A stretch of DNA of 64,000 bases, from assembly GCA_050157065.1 (NCBI GenBank), contig CP189573.1; one strand, 5' to 3'. The notes under the pieces are model-generated. The model saw only the letters and a list, made by a program, of their open reading frames with translations. It searched no databases and had not been told where the DNA came from. The DNA is from Avipropionibacterium sp050157065. GTDB lineage: Bacteria > Actinomycetota > Actinomycetes > Propionibacteriales > Propionibacteriaceae. This document shows positions 16,538-25,226 of this stretch, piece by piece. The first letter of the stretch is position 1, and each line of letters begins with the position of its first letter. A program made the position numbers and the translations under genes.

Positions 16538-16588
16538 ATGATCAACACCGCATGATCAACACGACACTGATCAAAACAGCATGATCAA
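16538..16588. repeat. Four regularly spaced TGATCAA repeats
   Basis: TGATCAA occurs at 16539, 16553, 16568 and 16582, a spacing of 14, 15 and 14 bases, in the 97-base gap before the binding-protein gene. Three copies lie in the longer context CATGATCAAC. The regular phasing may reflect a regulator binding array or local duplication. No function is known. Confidence 0.5.
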
Positions 16589-16604
16589 CTTGAAAGGAAC
16601 CATC

Positions 16605-17621
16605 GTGTCCGCAACTCCCCGTACGCCCTTCAGCCGGCGTGCGTTCACCGGAGCCCTCCTGGCCGCTCCGCTGGCGTTGGCCGCCTGCGGTACCACCGAG
16701 CCGGCCCAGTCGGGTGGCGGTGGCGCAGCCGGCGGGAAGGCCTCCGGTGGCGCCGAGGAGATCGTCGTCACCGATGTCACCGGCAAGGAGATCACCCTTC
16801 CGGCCCCGGCCAGCAAGGTCGTCGCGCTGGAGTGGATGAACGTCGAGGACTGCCTCGTCGCCGGGGTCGAGCCGATCGGCGTGTCCGACCTCGAGGGCTA
16901 CAACTCCTGGGTCAAGTCGGCCCCGCTGGCCACCGAACCGACCGACGTCGGGATGCGTACCGAACCCAGCGTCGAGCGGGTGGCCGAGTTGGAGCCCGAC
17001 CTGATCCTCGGCATCGCCGGCTCCGTCCCGGAGGCCGCCCAGACCCAGATGGCCAAGATCGCCCCGATCGTGCTGCTCAACCCGGCGGATGCTTCCGACC
17101 CGCTGGGCCGCATGCGTGAGAACACCGTGACCACCGGCAAGCTGCTGGGCCACGAGGCGGACTCACAGGCGGCCGTCGACGCCTTCGATGCGCACATGGC
17201 GACGGCGAAGGAGAAGCTGGCGGCCTCGGGTGGGGCCGACGCGCCCTTCGTGTTCGTCTACATCTACCTCGCCGGCAACGACGTGTCGGTACGGATGCAC
17301 GGGCCACGCTCGCTGCCCGGTGCGGTGGCCGCCGAGATCGGCCTGAAGAACGCCTGGGAGGATCCGGGCGACGACGCGTACGGCCTCAGCACCACCGACC
17401 TGGAGGGCCTGCTCGCGCTGCCCGCGGACACCCGGATGGTCTACTGGGCGAACACCGGCGAAGGCGACCCGACCGAGCAACTCGCCGACAACGCCGTGTG
17501 GCAACGGATCCCACCGGTGCAGTCCAAGCAGGTCTCCCCCATCGCTGACGGCGTGTGGATGTACGGCGGTCCGCTGTCGATGACCGCGTGGACCGACGCG
17601 TTGGTCGAAGCCCTGGGCTGA
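16605..17621 (+). CDS. Iron-siderophore ABC transporter, substrate-binding lipoprotein
   Basis: A 338-residue FepB/FecB-type binding protein of the TroA-like superfamily. It has a lipoprotein signal with an RR pair (SRRAFTGALLAAPLALAACG, lipid-modified Cys at residue 28), which may use the Tat route. The ligand-binding lobes show KVVALEWMNVEDCLVAGVEP and ERVAELEPDLILGIAG, as in siderophore receptors. The GTG at 16605 is chosen because AAGGAA lies about 8 bases upstream. It is anchored outside the membrane and hands ferric siderophore to the fused permease encoded next. Confidence 0.93.
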   Translation: MSATPRTPFSRRAFTGALLAAPLALAACGTTEPAQSGGGGAAGGKASGGAEEIVVTDVTGKEITLPAPASKVVALEWMNVEDCLVAGVEPIGVSDLEGYNSWVKSAPLATEPTDVGMRTEPSVERVAELEPDLILGIAGSVPEAAQTQMAKIAPIVLLNPADASDPLGRMRENTVTTGKLLGHEADSQAAVDAFDAHMATAKEKLAASGGADAPFVFVYIYLAGNDVSVRMHGPRSLPGAVAAEIGLKNAWEDPGDDAYGLSTTDLEGLLALPADTRMVYWANTGEGDPTEQLADNAVWQRIPPVQSKQVSPIADGVWMYGGPLSMTAWTDALVEALG

Positions 17622-17632
17622 CCGTGGCCACC

Positions 17633-19765
17633 ATGGCCGAACCACGCACCGCCGAGTCGGACCCGGCAGGGTCCGGGACCCCGGGCGCGGTGTCCTCAGG
17701 AGCGCCCGCAGCGGCACCACCGGCCGCGGCCCATGACCGGCTCGGCCCCGTGCTGCTGTCCGGCGGGCTCCTGCTGCTGATCACCGTGCTCGCGGTGGTC
17801 CACCTCGGGCAGGGCACCTCCGACATGGACCTGTCCGGGGTGTGGGCAGTGATCACCGGCACCGGTACCGACGTGCAACGAGCGGTCCTGCTGGACGGCC
17901 GGCTCCCCCGCACCTTGGCCGCGATGCTGGTCGGGTTGGCCGTCGGCGTCAGTGGTGCGGCCCTGCAGTCGGTGGCCCGCAACCGGCTCGCGTCCCCCGA
18001 CACGTTGGCGATCAACGCCGGCGCCTGGCTGGTGCTGACCATCGCGGCCGCCGCAGGGCTCAGCCTCGGTGTCTGGGGCGGTACGGCTGCCGCCTTCGTC
18101 GGCGGGCTGGCCGCCGCCGGGATCGCGCTGGCCATCTCGGCGGGCGGGTCGTCCCCGGTCCGGCTCGTGCTGGCGGGCTCGGTGCTGGCCCTCGCCCTGC
18201 ACTCGCTGACGTCCATGGTGATCATGATGAACAGCGAGACCACCGAGGGGCTGTTCGCCTGGGGCTCGGGATCGCTGGGCCAGAACGGCATGGACGCCGT
18301 CGTCCGGGCCGCCCCCCTGATCGCCGTGGTGGTCGCGTTGGCCCTCTTCTTCGCATCCCGGCTCGACCTGCTGCAGCTGGGAGACGACGCCGCCCGGTCG
18401 CTGGGGCTGCACGTCACCTCCAGCAAGGTGATCATGGTCGTGCTGGCCGTCCTGCTGGCGGCCGCTGCGGTGTCAGTCGCCGGTCCCCTCGGCTTCGTGG
18501 GACTCGTCGCCCCGGCAGGGATGTACCTGTGCCGGACCAGGATGCGCGGACTCCGGCACCACCGATGGCTGCTGCTCGGCAGCGGACTCACTGGCGCCGC
18601 CGTCGTCCTGCTCGCCGACGTCGTCCTGCGCAGTGTCTTCACCGGTTCCGATGCGGTCGAGGTGCCGACCGGGGTGATCACCACCCTGCTCGGCGCGATC
18701 GTGTTGATCATCTTGTCGCAGGGACTACGGACGGGCCGCAACGACCCGTCGCCTGCGCTGGCCAGTGCCTCGGAGTTCGGCCGGCGACACCCGGTGTTGA
18801 TCACCGTCTGCTGCACCGCGGTGTTGCTGGGTGCCCTGCTGGCCGGCATCCTGCTGGGCGACGTCAAACTCCTGTCCGGCGACGTGATCAACTGGCTCGG
18901 CCAGGTCGCCTCGCCCCGGATCGAGATCGTGCTCGACGCCCGCTGGCCGCGGGTCCTCGCCGCCGGGGCGGCCGGCGCCTGCCTCGCGCTGGCCGGACTG
19001 CTGGTCCAGGCCGTGACCCGCAACCCACTGGCCGATCCGGGCCTGCTCGGGGTGTCGAGTGGTGCCGGCGTCGGCGCCCTGGCGTCGTTGGTCCTGATCC
19101 CCGCCCTGGGCTGGTCCGGTGTCGTCGTCGGCGCCCTGGTCGGCGCGTCGGTGATCACCGTGATCGTCTTTGCCTTGGCCTCGCGCGGTGGTCTGGACGA
19201 GGTCCGGCTGGTCCTCGTCGGCCTCGGCGCGGGCGCCGCGGCCCAGGCCCTGACCACCGTACTGATCGTGCGCACCGACCCGTGGAACCAGGCGAAGGCG
19301 CTGACCTGGTTGGGCGGATCGACATACGGTGCCGCCCCCGACCGGGTGCTGTGGGCCACCGCCGCCCTCGCCGTCGGCCTGGTGATCGCCATCGGGCTGC
19401 GCTCCGAGCTCGACCTGCTGCAACTGGACCGCACCACCCCACAGGTGGTCGGGGTGCTCGGCGGCCGGGTCAGGCTGATCGCCTTGGTCGCGGCCGTCCT
19501 GCTGACGGTCGCGGCGACCACCGCGATCGGGGTGATCGCCTTCGTCGGCCTGGTGGCACCCCACGCCGCCCGGCTGTTCGTCGGCTCGCGGCATCGTCAC
19601 CTGGTCGTGTTGGCACCCCTGCTCGGCGCCACCCTGGTCGTGGTGGCCGACACGGTGGGCCGTACGGTCATCGCCCCGGCCCAGGTGCCGGCCGGCATGG
19701 TGACCGCCCTGATCGGCACCCCGTACTTCATCTGGCTGTTGTGGAACCTACGAGGAGATCGATGA
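17633..19765 (+). CDS. Iron-siderophore ABC permease, two FecCD domains fused
   Basis: A 710-residue membrane protein containing two complete FecCD permease domains in tandem (about 40-370 and 385-705), each with some ten membrane helices. LPRTLAAMLVGLAVGVSGAA in the first half and WPRVLAAGAAGACLALAGL in the second are equivalent positions, as are the GLVAP loops. Such FhuB-like fusions replace a separate permease pair. A GTG at 17624 is an alternative start. Its stop overlaps the ATG of the reductase gene (ATGA). Confidence 0.93.
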   Translation: MAEPRTAESDPAGSGTPGAVSSGAPAAAPPAAAHDRLGPVLLSGGLLLLITVLAVVHLGQGTSDMDLSGVWAVITGTGTDVQRAVLLDGRLPRTLAAMLVGLAVGVSGAALQSVARNRLASPDTLAINAGAWLVLTIAAAAGLSLGVWGGTAAAFVGGLAAAGIALAISAGGSSPVRLVLAGSVLALALHSLTSMVIMMNSETTEGLFAWGSGSLGQNGMDAVVRAAPLIAVVVALALFFASRLDLLQLGDDAARSLGLHVTSSKVIMVVLAVLLAAAAVSVAGPLGFVGLVAPAGMYLCRTRMRGLRHHRWLLLGSGLTGAAVVLLADVVLRSVFTGSDAVEVPTGVITTLLGAIVLIILSQGLRTGRNDPSPALASASEFGRRHPVLITVCCTAVLLGALLAGILLGDVKLLSGDVINWLGQVASPRIEIVLDARWPRVLAAGAAGACLALAGLLVQAVTRNPLADPGLLGVSSGAGVGALASLVLIPALGWSGVVVGALVGASVITVIVFALASRGGLDEVRLVLVGLGAGAAAQALTTVLIVRTDPWNQAKALTWLGGSTYGAAPDRVLWATAALAVGLVIAIGLRSELDLLQLDRTTPQVVGVLGGRVRLIALVAAVLLTVAATTAIGVIAFVGLVAPHAARLFVGSRHRHLVVLAPLLGATLVVVADTVGRTVIAPAQVPAGMVTALIGTPYFIWLLWNLRGDR

Positions 19766-20652
19766 CCGAGCCGCGTCCGTACCTGCCGTTCCGTGCCCGG
19801 TTGGCCCGACGGGCGCGGATCACCCCGCACCTGCTCCGGCTGACCTTCGCAGGCGAGGAACTGCGCAACTGCGACTCCCCCGGCCTGGACCAGCGGATCA
19901 AGATCGTGATCGGCAACCTGGCGGCCCTCGACGGCGCCACCGCCGACGACTGGTACACCCGCTGTCGCGAGGCGGACCCGGCGCCGGTGATCAGGACCTA
20001 CACCGTACGAGAGGCGCGCCCCGACGACGCCGAACTCGACGTGGACGTGGTCGACCACGGGCCGGTCGGTCCGCTGTCGCGGTTCGCGCTGTCGGCCGAT
20101 CTCGGCACCGAAGTGGTGCTGGTGGCCCCCAACCGGGCCGTTCCCGGGTACGAGGAGGTCGGGGTGGCCTGGCAGCCCGGGGCGGACCGGGTGCTGCTGG
20201 TGGCCGACGAGACGGCCCTGCCGGCGGTGATCAACATCCTCGGCTCGCTGCCGGCAACGGTGACCGGCGCGGCTCACGTGGAGGTGCCGACCGCCGCCGA
20301 CGCGATCACCGACGCCCCTCACCCGGCCGGCGTCACCGTGCACTGGCACCCCCGTGACGACGCTCCTCCGGGGAGCGCACTCCTGCCCGAACTGTCCCGT
20401 GCGCTGACGGGCACCGACGGGCCCGGCAGGTGCAACGGATTCGCCGACAGGGGATCCGACGACGGGGCCGACGAGTCGGATGAGGCCGTGCTGTGGGAGG
20501 AGGCCGCCGATCCCGGGCAGGTTCGGGCCTGGGTCGCCGGCGAGGCCGGCATGGTCAAGCAGTGCCGACCGCTCCTGGCGGCCGCCGGGATCGATCGGAG
20601 CCAGGCGTCCTACATGGGTTACTGGAAGGTGGGTCGGGCCGCCGTCGGCTGA
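19762..20652 (+). CDS. Siderophore-interacting protein (ferric-siderophore reductase)
   Basis: A 296-residue SIP/ViuB-family flavoprotein that reduces ferric siderophore in the cytosol to release iron. The N-terminal FAD-binding domain shows RITPHLLRLTFAG, IRTYTVR and PVGPLSRFA. The C-terminal NAD(P)H-binding part includes VLLVADETALPAVINIL. The ending AGEAGMVKQCRPLL...YMGYWKVGRA is characteristic. An insertion rich in Asp/Glu near residues 225-245 is unusual. The ATG overlaps the permease stop and has CGAGGAG upstream. It completes the iron-box operon. Confidence 0.93.
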   Translation: MTEPRPYLPFRARLARRARITPHLLRLTFAGEELRNCDSPGLDQRIKIVIGNLAALDGATADDWYTRCREADPAPVIRTYTVREARPDDAELDVDVVDHGPVGPLSRFALSADLGTEVVLVAPNRAVPGYEEVGVAWQPGADRVLLVADETALPAVINILGSLPATVTGAAHVEVPTAADAITDAPHPAGVTVHWHPRDDAPPGSALLPELSRALTGTDGPGRCNGFADRGSDDGADESDEAVLWEEAADPGQVRAWVAGEAGMVKQCRPLLAAAGIDRSQASYMGYWKVGRAAVG

Positions 20653-20716
20653 CGGGCTGCGATTGACATCAGGCCCGCCTCGGCCACGCACGGAACTTGG
20701 CCTCGCGTGGGAGAAC

Positions 20717-21514
20717 TCACTTGAGCAGGGTGGCCAACTCGGCAGCATTCTGTGGTCGCTGGGACTTCACGCTGATCGCCGCCTTGATGGCGGCCCGTAG
20801 CTTGGGCGCGCCAACCGTGTACCGATTGATCGTAGGTTTCCGTACCCCTTTGGTGACCTCGTGCCCCGCAGCAAGGCTGGCCATCAGTAGTCCAACCTGA
20901 TACACGTCATCCGCGGGCCGCCACCATCTACCCATGTCGGTAGGGGCAAAGTCGGGGTTCATCGCGTCCGCGTCCACTCCCGAGGGCTTCAGCTGGGCCT
21001 TGGTGATGCCGAAATCGCCCAGCTTCAGCACCTTGCGATTGCCGATGAAGACGTTCGGTGGCGTGATGTCCCGGTGCGAGACACCCATCTCGTGCAACAG
21101 CGCCAACGGTTTGAGCAGCAGCCTGACCCGCTTCAGAATCTGAGCCTCACTCCATGGGTCGCCCCCCTTTTGGAGGTGATCACGCACTGTCCCCTCGGAG
21201 ACCAACTCCATGTTGATCGCGAAGATCGTCCGCTTCTTGCCTCGGTAAGTGATCGTGGTGGGGAAGGCTGACTTCAGCTGTACGACGTGTCCGTCATTGC
21301 GGAGCAGGTTCCCGAAGTACACCTCACCGTGCCAGGCTTCGGCATGCAGTGACAGCTTGAGACAGGTCTCCGTACCGCTTCTCCGCCGACCGTTGGCGGT
21401 CAGTTCCACGGCCCGGTAGGCGGCTCCGAATCCGCCGTCGCCGAGGGTTCCCACCAGTTGATAGGTGACGCCGTTCACGTCATCGGACAGCTCTGTTCCC
21501 AGTGGTAGCTTCAT
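20717..21514 (-). CDS. Small Ser/Thr protein kinase
   Basis: A 265-residue soluble kinase-fold protein. It shows a glycine loop GTLGDGGFG (22-30), a candidate ATP-anchoring Lys53 in CLKLSL, HRD at 147-149 with Asn154, and DFG at 167-169. The usual Lys two residues after HRD is replaced by Thr (HRDITPPN), so the catalytic loop is atypical. No membrane segment or PASTA domain follows. It is convergent with the siderophore operon and divergent from the membrane protein at 21.7 kb, at the edge of the injection-system locus. Whether it belongs to that system is unknown. Confidence 0.8.
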   Translation of the reverse strand: MKLPLGTELSDDVNGVTYQLVGTLGDGGFGAAYRAVELTANGRRRSGTETCLKLSLHAEAWHGEVYFGNLLRNDGHVVQLKSAFPTTITYRGKKRTIFAINMELVSEGTVRDHLQKGGDPWSEAQILKRVRLLLKPLALLHEMGVSHRDITPPNVFIGNRKVLKLGDFGITKAQLKPSGVDADAMNPDFAPTDMGRWWRPADDVYQVGLLMASLAAGHEVTKGVRKPTINRYTVGAPKLRAAIKAAISVKSQRPQNAAELATLLK

Positions 21515-21748
21515 CTCGCCCCCTGATCCGTTCGTGGCCAATGGCCCAGTCATGCAGAGTTTGGCGCACGTTCGGGCCAAGCGAAACTCCACCCCCACTT
21601 CGACCCGAAGGACGTACCGGTTGGGACCGGGCAGACCTTGGGGCAACCGGGTGCGAGAGGTGGCCGACCCTGCCACGCTTGAGGGTGGGCGGGGCTGCGC
21701 TCGGGGCGACCGATGCCCCGACCGACTCCCCGCCGGATCGGACCTGCG

Positions 21749-23683
21749 ATGAACGCCTCGAGGCCCTTCGAGCTGACCGTCGACCTCAGCGTGCCCGAGG
21801 TCCGGGTCAAGCCCGGCGGTCAGGCGAAGGTGGCCATCAGCATCCGCAACATCGGCCAGGTCGTCCAGCACTACCGGGCCAGCCTGCTCGGCCTGCCCGC
21901 CGACGAACTGTGGGCCACCGATGTCGACGTGATCAAGCTGCGACCCGGTGAGACCGGAGTGATCAACCTCGAGTTGCGGATCCCGCAGCCCGGCCAGGCG
22001 GTGAACGGCCGGGTGCTGGCCGGTTCGTACCTGCTCGGGGTGCTGGTGCAGTCGCCGTACCAGCCGGAGGTCTCCCGCTCGGCCGAACTGTCGCTCGAGG
22101 TGGAGACGATCGCCGGGGTGCACATGAGTGTGCAGCCCGAGGTGGTCGAGGCCCGCACCGAAGGGCATGTCGTCGCGAGCCTGCAGAACCAGGGCAACAG
22201 CGGCATGCACCTGAAGGTCGTGCCCACCGACGACCAGGGGCGGGCCGAGTTCATCACCAACCCACCGCAACTGTGGTTGCCGGCCGGCGGCACCAGCCAC
22301 GTCCAGGTGTCGTGGAAGGTGCCGGGATTCTTCACCGGGCAGCCGAAGACGTCGGCCGTCACGCTCGCGGCCCACTCCCCTGAGGGGGTGCAGCAGGAAT
22401 CGCGGATCAGCTTCGTACAACGCCCAACCGTGCCGACCGCCGTGCTCACCTCACTCGGGGTGGTGCTGGCCGTGCTGGTGGTCGCCGGCGCGATCCTGGC
22501 CAGCAGTGTGTTGGGGCCCATCCTGAACCCACCGGCGACGCCGGAGGTGACCCAACCGCCGACGACGCAGGGGCCGGTGGAGGAACCGCCGTCGTCGAGT
22601 GGCCCCACCGAGGCCGAGACCAGCGCCTCCGGGGCCGAACCGCCCGGCCCACCGCAGTTGATGATGACCCCGGCGGCACCGATCGTGGGCACCGACCTGA
22701 CGGTCACCGCGGAGACCACCGAGCAGGTCACCGCGTGGGACTGGAAGGTGACCGACGGCGGCAACAACGTGGTCGCCAACGCGACGACACCCCAGACGTT
22801 CACCTGGCGACCGGAGACCGCCGGCGCGTTCACCCTCACCGTCATGATCACCACCGAAGGAGGCACCAGCACCTCCACCCTCGACCTGACCGTCACCCTG
22901 CCGCCGGTTGCCTCGGTCGCCGAGGAGGTCGATCTGCCCAGCGGGCTCAGCAGCCACGAGGTCAGTTGTGCTGACGGGTCAACAGCACTGAACGGCGGGG
23001 CCGACTTCCCCACCGCTGTCGGTCAGGTGGGGCTGGTCGAGAGTGGCCCGAAGGGCAACGGCTGGATCTTCAGCTTCACCAACCTCACCGGGCCGACCAA
23101 GGCCAACCTGGTGGTGATCTGCGTGACCCCGATTCCGGGGATGGAGGTGGTCCGGGAGCAGGTGGCCGTGGCTGCCAACACCGGCAAGGTGCTTGAGGCA
23201 CGCTGTCCGGACGGCAGGGTCGTTCTCGGCGGTGGCGCCGGCATCGTGCTCGAGGGGGTGTCGGCCGATCCCGGCATCGTGATGGAGTCGTGGCCGGATC
23301 GGGACAGTGCCGAGACACCATGGCGCTACTGGCGAGCAGTCATCAGCGCCGAGGAGGACATCGACGCCCAGGTCTGGGCACTGTGTGCACCGTCTCCGCC
23401 CGGTCACGCCGTGGAGATCCATGGCCGCGCCGTCCAAGGGGAGGACGCCATCGAGGACTTCAAGGTCACCTGTGAACAGGGCGTGCTGGTCGGCGCCGGC
23501 CTCGCCCTCGACCGGCACAATCCCCCGCCCGGGGCGGACCCGAAGGCGATCATCCTCGCCTCCAGGCCGACGATCGGCGCACCCGACGGCGCGCCCACCG
23601 AGTGGACCATGGTCGCCCTCTACACGCTCGCGGAGGAGCACCACGTGAACGCGTTCTCCATCTGCCTCGGCAACAGCGCCTGA
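21749..23683 (+). CDS. Membrane-anchored protein with cytosolic Ig-like and exported PKD-like domains (eCIS-associated)
   Basis: A 644-residue protein without an N-terminal signal. Residues 1-220 are beta-rich (COG1470/NEW3-like: VRVKPGGQAKVAISIRNIGQ). One membrane helix lies at about 232-258 (LGVVLAVLVVAGAILASSVL). After it come a Pro/Thr/Glu-rich linker, a PKD-like domain (about 305-390) and a C-terminal beta-rich domain with several cysteines. The topology places the N-terminus in the cytosol and the rest outside. Similar proteins accompany Streptomyces injection-system loci, and a membrane protein (CisA) is needed for their function. Equivalence to CisA is only a guess. Confidence 0.65.
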   Translation: MNASRPFELTVDLSVPEVRVKPGGQAKVAISIRNIGQVVQHYRASLLGLPADELWATDVDVIKLRPGETGVINLELRIPQPGQAVNGRVLAGSYLLGVLVQSPYQPEVSRSAELSLEVETIAGVHMSVQPEVVEARTEGHVVASLQNQGNSGMHLKVVPTDDQGRAEFITNPPQLWLPAGGTSHVQVSWKVPGFFTGQPKTSAVTLAAHSPEGVQQESRISFVQRPTVPTAVLTSLGVVLAVLVVAGAILASSVLGPILNPPATPEVTQPPTTQGPVEEPPSSSGPTEAETSASGAEPPGPPQLMMTPAAPIVGTDLTVTAETTEQVTAWDWKVTDGGNNVVANATTPQTFTWRPETAGAFTLTVMITTEGGTSTSTLDLTVTLPPVASVAEEVDLPSGLSSHEVSCADGSTALNGGADFPTAVGQVGLVESGPKGNGWIFSFTNLTGPTKANLVVICVTPIPGMEVVREQVAVAANTGKVLEARCPDGRVVLGGGAGIVLEGVSADPGIVMESWPDRDSAETPWRYWRAVISAEEDIDAQVWALCAPSPPGHAVEIHGRAVQGEDAIEDFKVTCEQGVLVGAGLALDRHNPPPGADPKAIILASRPTIGAPDGAPTEWTMVALYTLAEEHHVNAFSICLGNSA

Positions 23684-23724
23684 CCGCGTCTCGACATGCT
23701 CGACGGGCGTACCGGAGGGCGTGA

Positions 23725-24714
23725 TCAGGAGAGGGCGTGGAAGACGACCTCGGTGATCGCCACGTCGCGATACCGGGAGCCGTCGTACACCTCGTCGATG
23801 GTGAAGGTCAGCTTCGTCGTCGGTGCGCCGAAGTCGAACACCAGTTGCTGGACGTCCTGGGTGTCCTTGACCTCGAACGTGTGCGTGGCCCCACCCTCGG
23901 TCTCCACCGTCAGCGTCTTCACCCGGCAGTTCCGCTCGAACACCCCGTCGTTCTTGCTGAACCCGTTCGACAGGTCGATGCGACCCACCCGCACCGGTTC
24001 GGCGAAGGTGAACGTCAACGTCACCCCGGTGTTGTCGTCGGCCTCACTGCCATTGCTGTTCCACGCGGTCTCCGGGTCGCCGTCGAGCAGGTTGCCCGCC
24101 TCGTACGACTCCGGGTCGGGCGGCAGCGTCGAGGACGCCGTCACCGTGATCGTCGACGGGTCGACCCCGGACAGGGTCGTCGGCGACGGCTCGGCAGGCG
24201 TGCTGGCCGGTGCCGACGGCGGTGTGGCTGACTCGCCGCCACCAGCCGGCGGGGAGAACGGTCGTACCTGCACCAACAGCACGATCGTGGTGATCACCAG
24301 CAAGACGATCAGGGCCGGGAGCACGATCATCCACCAGGCGATGCCCCGCTGCTGCTGCCGCGGCGGTGGGGGTGGTGGCGGCGGGGTCGGCACCGGGACC
24401 TCGCGGGTCGGGCTGGCGCACCGCTCACAGCGCTGCCGGTCCACCGCGTTCCGCCAGCCGCACACCGGACACGGCTTGGTCGGCACCTCCGGCGCCACCG
24501 GTGGTGGTGGACTGACGTGGACCATCGGCACCAGCCGGGTGCCCTCCTCGTCAACCTTGTCATTGGTGGGCCGTTGCAGTTCGCCGGCCATCCCGCGGTG
24601 GGTGCGGTCCGGTGCCGCCAGCAGCAGCGGGTACTGACACGACGGACACAGCGTCGGGCGTGGCTGCGGTAGCGGCACCTGGCACTGCGGACATGTCTGG
24701 GGCGGGCCGTTCAT
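23725..24714 (-). CDS. Zinc-ribbon membrane protein with exported discoidin/glycan-binding-like domain
   Basis: A 329-residue protein. Two zinc ribbons are seen at the N-terminus (Cys 8, 11, 23, 26 and Cys 82, 85, 96, 99). A run of eight prolines, one membrane helix at about 126-150, a Ser/Pro linker and a C-terminal beta-sandwich (about 185-329) follow. The last resembles the F5/8-type or 'NADase-type glycan-binding' domain: ASSTLPPDPESYEAGNLLDG, then DPETAWNS. The predicted topology is N-inside. It is the last gene of the injection-system operon, and its start overlaps the stop of the tail protein I gene. Confidence 0.75.
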   Translation of the reverse strand: MNGPPQTCPQCQVPLPQPRPTLCPSCQYPLLLAAPDRTHRGMAGELQRPTNDKVDEEGTRLVPMVHVSPPPPVAPEVPTKPCPVCGWRNAVDRQRCERCASPTREVPVPTPPPPPPPPRQQQRGIAWWMIVLPALIVLLVITTIVLLVQVRPFSPPAGGGESATPPSAPASTPAEPSPTTLSGVDPSTITVTASSTLPPDPESYEAGNLLDGDPETAWNSNGSEADDNTGVTLTFTFAEPVRVGRIDLSNGFSKNDGVFERNCRVKTLTVETEGGATHTFEVKDTQDVQQLVFDFGAPTTKLTFTIDEVYDGSRYRDVAITEVVFHALS

Positions 24715-25226
24715 CAGTTGCGCGGCCCCCGTTCGGTCAGCTCCAGTGTCACCCCGACGGGGACTTCGCGCGCCAGAATGGCGCGCAGCCGATCGGCGCC
24801 CATGGGCCCCATCGTCGACACCTCCACCCGTACCACCATGCCGTCGGTGACGTCCGGGGGCGGCGTCTGGCGTGGGCCGACGACGTACCCGGACTCGACG
24901 ACCCGCACCGGACCGCCGGTGAGCAATTCTGCCAACTCCTGCAACGCGTCTCGCGTGCCCCTCCGCAGCACGATCGGTCCGAGCCGGGCGACGAGCCGAC
25001 GGAGCAGTTCCTCGTCGTCGTCCAGGTCGAGGGTGAACCCGAACCAGGCGGCCATGTACGACAACATCGCCGGTGTCGCGGTGCGCGGGTCGACCTGCGC
25101 GTCGAACGCGTTCATCTGGTGCCGCAGCGAGTCCGCGACGTCCTGTCCGGCGGTCACGATCGCGGCGACGACCCGCTCGTCACGCAACGACTGCGGCAGC
25201 TGTTCGACCAACCACGCGCGACTCAT
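24714..25226 (-). CDS. eCIS baseplate/tail protein, phage tail protein I-like
   Basis: A 170-residue protein of the P2 gpI-like tail family found in baseplates of contractile systems (TIGR02242-like). It begins MSRAWLVEQLPQSLRDERVV and shows the conserved LSYMAAWFGFTLD and RRGTRDALQELAELLTGGPV segments. The start overlaps the end of the baseplate J gene by 4 bases. It probably joins the outer baseplate wedge (Afp12-like position). Confidence 0.8.
   Translation of the reverse strand: MSRAWLVEQLPQSLRDERVVAAIVTAGQDVADSLRHQMNAFDAQVDPRTATPAMLSYMAAWFGFTLDLDDDEELLRRLVARLGPIVLRRGTRDALQELAELLTGGPVRVVESGYVVGPRQTPPPDVTDGMVVRVEVSTMGPMGADRLRAILAREVPVGVTLELTERGPRN

Noticed and set aside
17386..19521. A 711-codon minus-strand frame opposite the fused permease
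   Set aside because: Low-complexity Ser/Thr/Arg product without motif; the plus strand encodes two clear FecCD domains.
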